DNA of 64,000 bases from VRUE01 sp963728835. GTDB taxonomy: Bacteria > Actinomycetota > Thermoleophilia > Solirubrobacterales > 70-9. The notes below the pieces were generated by a model, which ran no database searches, was not told where the DNA came from, and worked only from the letters and a program-made list of their open reading frames with translations. The stretch spans positions 1,240,001 through 1,304,000 of the forward strand of contig CAVSKZ010000002.1 of assembly GCA_963728835.1 (NCBI GenBank). Direction: 5' to 3'. Below are positions 62,073-64,000 of this stretch, piece by piece. The stretch's first letter is position 1. The number at the start of each line of letters is the position of its first letter. A program made the position numbers and the translations under genes.

Positions 62073-62425
62073 CGCTTGTCCACCGGCGTCACGGCGCCGT
62101 GGTCGGTCTCGCCGGTGCGGATCCGCACGGCGCGATCGAGGGGCAGGACGAAGATCTTGCCGTCGCCGACGTGGCCGGTGCGGGCGCCCTCGCAGAGCGC
62201 GTCGATCGTCGGCTGCACGAAGTCGTCGGAGACCGCGATCTCGAAGCGCACCTTCTCGGCGAGGCCCATCTGCACGGTCGTGCCGCGATAGGTCTCGACC
62301 CGCTCCAGCTCGCCGCCGTGCCCCTGCACGCGGCTCAGCGACACTCCCCGCACCTCGGCGCGGTAGAGGGCCTCGAGCACGTCGTTCGCCTTCTCCGGGC
62401 GCACGATGCCGACCACCAGTTTCAA
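62069..62425 (-). CDS. PII-family nitrogen regulatory protein
   Basis: 118 residues from a TTG with GGAGG just upstream. LKLVVGIVRPEKANDVLEAL starts the fold; DALCEGARTGHVGDGKIFVL and RAVRIRTGE are the ATP-binding B and C loops. The T loop (RGTTVQMGLAEKV) has no Tyr at the usual uridylylation position. It is translated just ahead of Amt with ATGA overlap, so it probably gates that channel by 2-oxoglutarate/ATP-ADP binding without uridylylation. Confidence 0.92.
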   Translation of the reverse strand: MKLVVGIVRPEKANDVLEALYRAEVRGVSLSRVQGHGGELERVETYRGTTVQMGLAEKVRFEIAVSDDFVQPTIDALCEGARTGHVGDGKIFVLPLDRAVRIRTGETDHGAVTPVDKR

Positions 62426-62512
62426 GCGTCCTCCCTTGCCATCGGGGCGCGAGCCTATAGACATTCTCGGCGGCGGGTCAAGCCGGGTCTTGGCGCCTCC
62501 TACACTGGACCG

Positions 62513-62881
62513 ATGCCCACGGAGCCAGGCGACTCCACCTTCACCCTGTACAGGCGCGGGATCGAGCTGCTCGAGGAGGAGGACTTCGAGGAGGCGGCGG
62601 CGCCGCTCGAGGAGGCTGCGCGGCGGGCGCCGGAGAAGTCCTCGGTGCGCGAGGCGCTGGGCCGCGCCTACTTCCGCTCCGGCCGCTTCGCCGCCGCCGC
62701 GGTCGAGTTCGGGGCCGTCATCGAGCGCCACCCGGTGAACGACTACGCGCACTTCTGCCTCGGCCGCGCCCTGGCCAAGACCGGCGAGACCGAGCGCGCC
62801 CGTCACCACCTGGCGCTCGCCTCCAACCTGCGACCGGACAGAAGCGACTACAGCTTCTACCGGGCGATGCTCGGGACCTAG
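62513..62881 (+). CDS. TPR-repeat protein
   Basis: 122 residues in about three tetratricopeptide repeats: YRRGIELLEEEDFEEAAAPL, VREALGRAYFRSGRFAAAAV and AHFCLGRALAKTGETERARH, each ending in a Pro-containing turn (RAPEK, RHPVN, LRPDR). A protein-binding scaffold of unknown partner. Divergent from the PII gene with 87 bases between starts. Confidence 0.88.
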   Translation: MPTEPGDSTFTLYRRGIELLEEEDFEEAAAPLEEAARRAPEKSSVREALGRAYFRSGRFAAAAVEFGAVIERHPVNDYAHFCLGRALAKTGETERARHHLALASNLRPDRSDYSFYRAMLGT

Positions 62882-62890
62882 GCCTGCGAC

Positions 62891-64000
62891 CTAGCCGGTC
62901 TGGCCGAGCCTTCGCGGTCCGCGACGGGCGGCGGTCTCCCGGCTGGCCTGTTCGTCGTGCTCGTCGCGTTGCCGGGCGGGAAGCGTGGCGACGATCGTGG
63001 TGCCGGCGCCGGGGACGCTCTGGAGATCCAGCTTCCCGCCCGCCAGGGTTACGCGTTCGCGCATCCCGACCAGGCCGAAGCCGTCGGTCCTGACGCCGGG
63101 GTCGAAGCCGTTCCCCTTGTCGGAGATCCGCACCTGCACGTTCTCCTCGTCCTCTGTCACCTCGACGCTGGCGCGGTCGGTGTCCGCGTGCTGCGCCGCG
63201 TTGTTGAGTGCCTCCTGGACCAGGCGGAAGGCGGTGTCCTCGATCTCGCCGGCGAGCCTGCGTTTCCTGCGGCCGGAGGGGAAGTCGAGGTTGAGGTCCA
63301 GATCGACCTCGATTGCCCCGCTGGCGCCGAGACGTTCGGCGAGGGCCTCGAGGGCGGCCCCCAGCCCGAGCTCGTCGAGCGTGGTCGGGCGCAGGTCGGC
63401 GATCAGCCGGCGCATCTCGGCGATCGCGTCGTCGACCTGTTCGATCCCCTGCGAGAGCAGCCGCTCGGCGTCCTCAGGTTCGCTGCGCCTGGCTGCGGAG
63501 AGCAGAACGCGCAGGCCGGCGAGGCTCTGCAGGGACTCGTCGTGCAGCTCCCGCGCCCAGCGGCCGCGCTCGCGCTCGGTCGCGGCGATGCTTTCGCGGG
63601 TGCGGTCCTCGGCGACCGTCTGTGCGGTGGCGACCGCGGTCGCCGCGCTGACGGCGAAGGAGACGAGGACCTGCTCGTCTTCGTCGCTGAAGCCCGCGAC
63701 CCGCCCCAATGGGTCGAGCGCGACCAGCACCCCGAGGGCCTGGCCGCGGAAGACGAGCGGCACCAGCAGCGCCGTGACGCCCGCCTCCGGGCTGCCGGGC
63801 CGCGCCATCAGGCTCGGATCGAGGTCCTGGATGCGTCGCGGCTCCCGCGCCTCCAGCACCTGGCCGGGGATCGAGCCGCCGATCGGGATGCGCGACTCGG
63901 CGAAGTCCTCCGCGTGCTCGCCGGCGACCGAGGCCGGGACGAGCTCGTCGCCTTCATGCAGCAGGATCAGCAGCGTGCGCGCCTCGACCAGTGCCCTGGC
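62891..64000 (-). CDS. Sensor histidine kinase, NarL/HisKA_3 type with GAF domain (partial)
   Basis: Runs off the right edge of the window. A GAF domain (RIPIGGSIPGQVLEAREPRR, TALLVPLVFRGQALGVLVAL) precedes the dimerisation helix with the phospho-His in RWARELHDESLQSLAGLRVL. The ATPase domain shows FRLVQEALNNAAQHA (N box), RISDKGNGFDPG (G1) and GFGLVGMRERVTLAGGKL. The partner regulator is not in the window. Confidence 0.92.
   Translation of the reverse strand, partial: ARALVEARTLLILLHEGDELVPASVAGEHAEDFAESRIPIGGSIPGQVLEAREPRRIQDLDPSLMARPGSPEAGVTALLVPLVFRGQALGVLVALDPLGRVAGFSDEDEQVLVSFAVSAATAVATAQTVAEDRTRESIAATERERGRWARELHDESLQSLAGLRVLLSAARRSEPEDAERLLSQGIEQVDDAIAEMRRLIADLRPTTLDELGLGAALEALAERLGASGAIEVDLDLNLDFPSGRRKRRLAGEIEDTAFRLVQEALNNAAQHADTDRASVEVTEDEENVQVRISDKGNGFDPGVRTDGFGLVGMRERVTLAGGKLDLQSVPGAGTTIVATLPARQRDEHDEQASRETAARRGPRRLGQTG

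Overview
The window is a piece of a GC-rich bacterial chromosome, most likely an actinobacterium of the Thermoleophilia/Solirubrobacterales type. This is inferred from base composition, the infA type, an A2-type cytochrome oxidase cluster and many secreted or membrane proteins of actinobacterial style; no marker here proves it. Many GC-rich host genes are split by single-base indels while every domain motif is kept, so the sequence looks like a long-read draft or MAG. I treat these as genes with frameshifts, not pseudogenes.

Layout. 1-390: end of a CCA-adding enzyme and infA. 500-5815: minus-strand run of a small protein, an amidase, a three-gene ABC-2 exporter and a glycoside hydrolase. 5949-8771: secreted protein, zinc-ribbon protein, glycosyltransferase. 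8787-20164: respiratory region with an A2-type cytochrome c oxidase (ctaC, ctaD, a tandem Usp-like protein, ctaE), heme A synthase, a diheme cytochrome c, a CBS protein, a subunit-IV-like protein, heme O synthase and, most unusual, a second subunit I/II pair that has lost nearly all heme and copper ligands. 20255-26219: PAP2 phosphatase, lipid-flippase-like protein, thioredoxin reductase, greA and a GGDEF/HD-GYP protein. 26616-33728: alkylsulfatase and a fatty-acid beta-oxidation set. 33774-38423: small housekeeping genes (Nudix, SDR, OsmC, cobalamin adenosyltransferase, DUF1015). 38492-39030: two tandem XRE regulators with matching upstream sites. 39169-39417: tRNA-Leu(CAG) and tRNA-Glu(CTC).

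39380-about 54064 is a genomic island inserted at the 3' end of tRNA-Glu. It holds a large serine integrase, a VapBC-like pair, a replication-relaxation protein, a Gp37/Gp68 plus TcmP pair next to a degenerate HD-domain protein (possible defence module), a methyltransferase, a membrane protein with a 26-G tract inside its coding sequence, and two glycosyltransferases. Its GC is visibly lower and its genes are mostly intact. 54202-64000 returns to host sequence: lipoprotein-like protein, M55 peptidase, EamA-like transporter, DEAD-box helicase, GMC oxidoreductase, PII/ammonium transporter operon, TPR protein and a histidine kinase running off the end.

A theme of the non-coding DNA is large inverted repeats at gene 3' ends. 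Several share a conserved core but carry different, perfectly complementary outer arms, so structure is kept while sequence changes.
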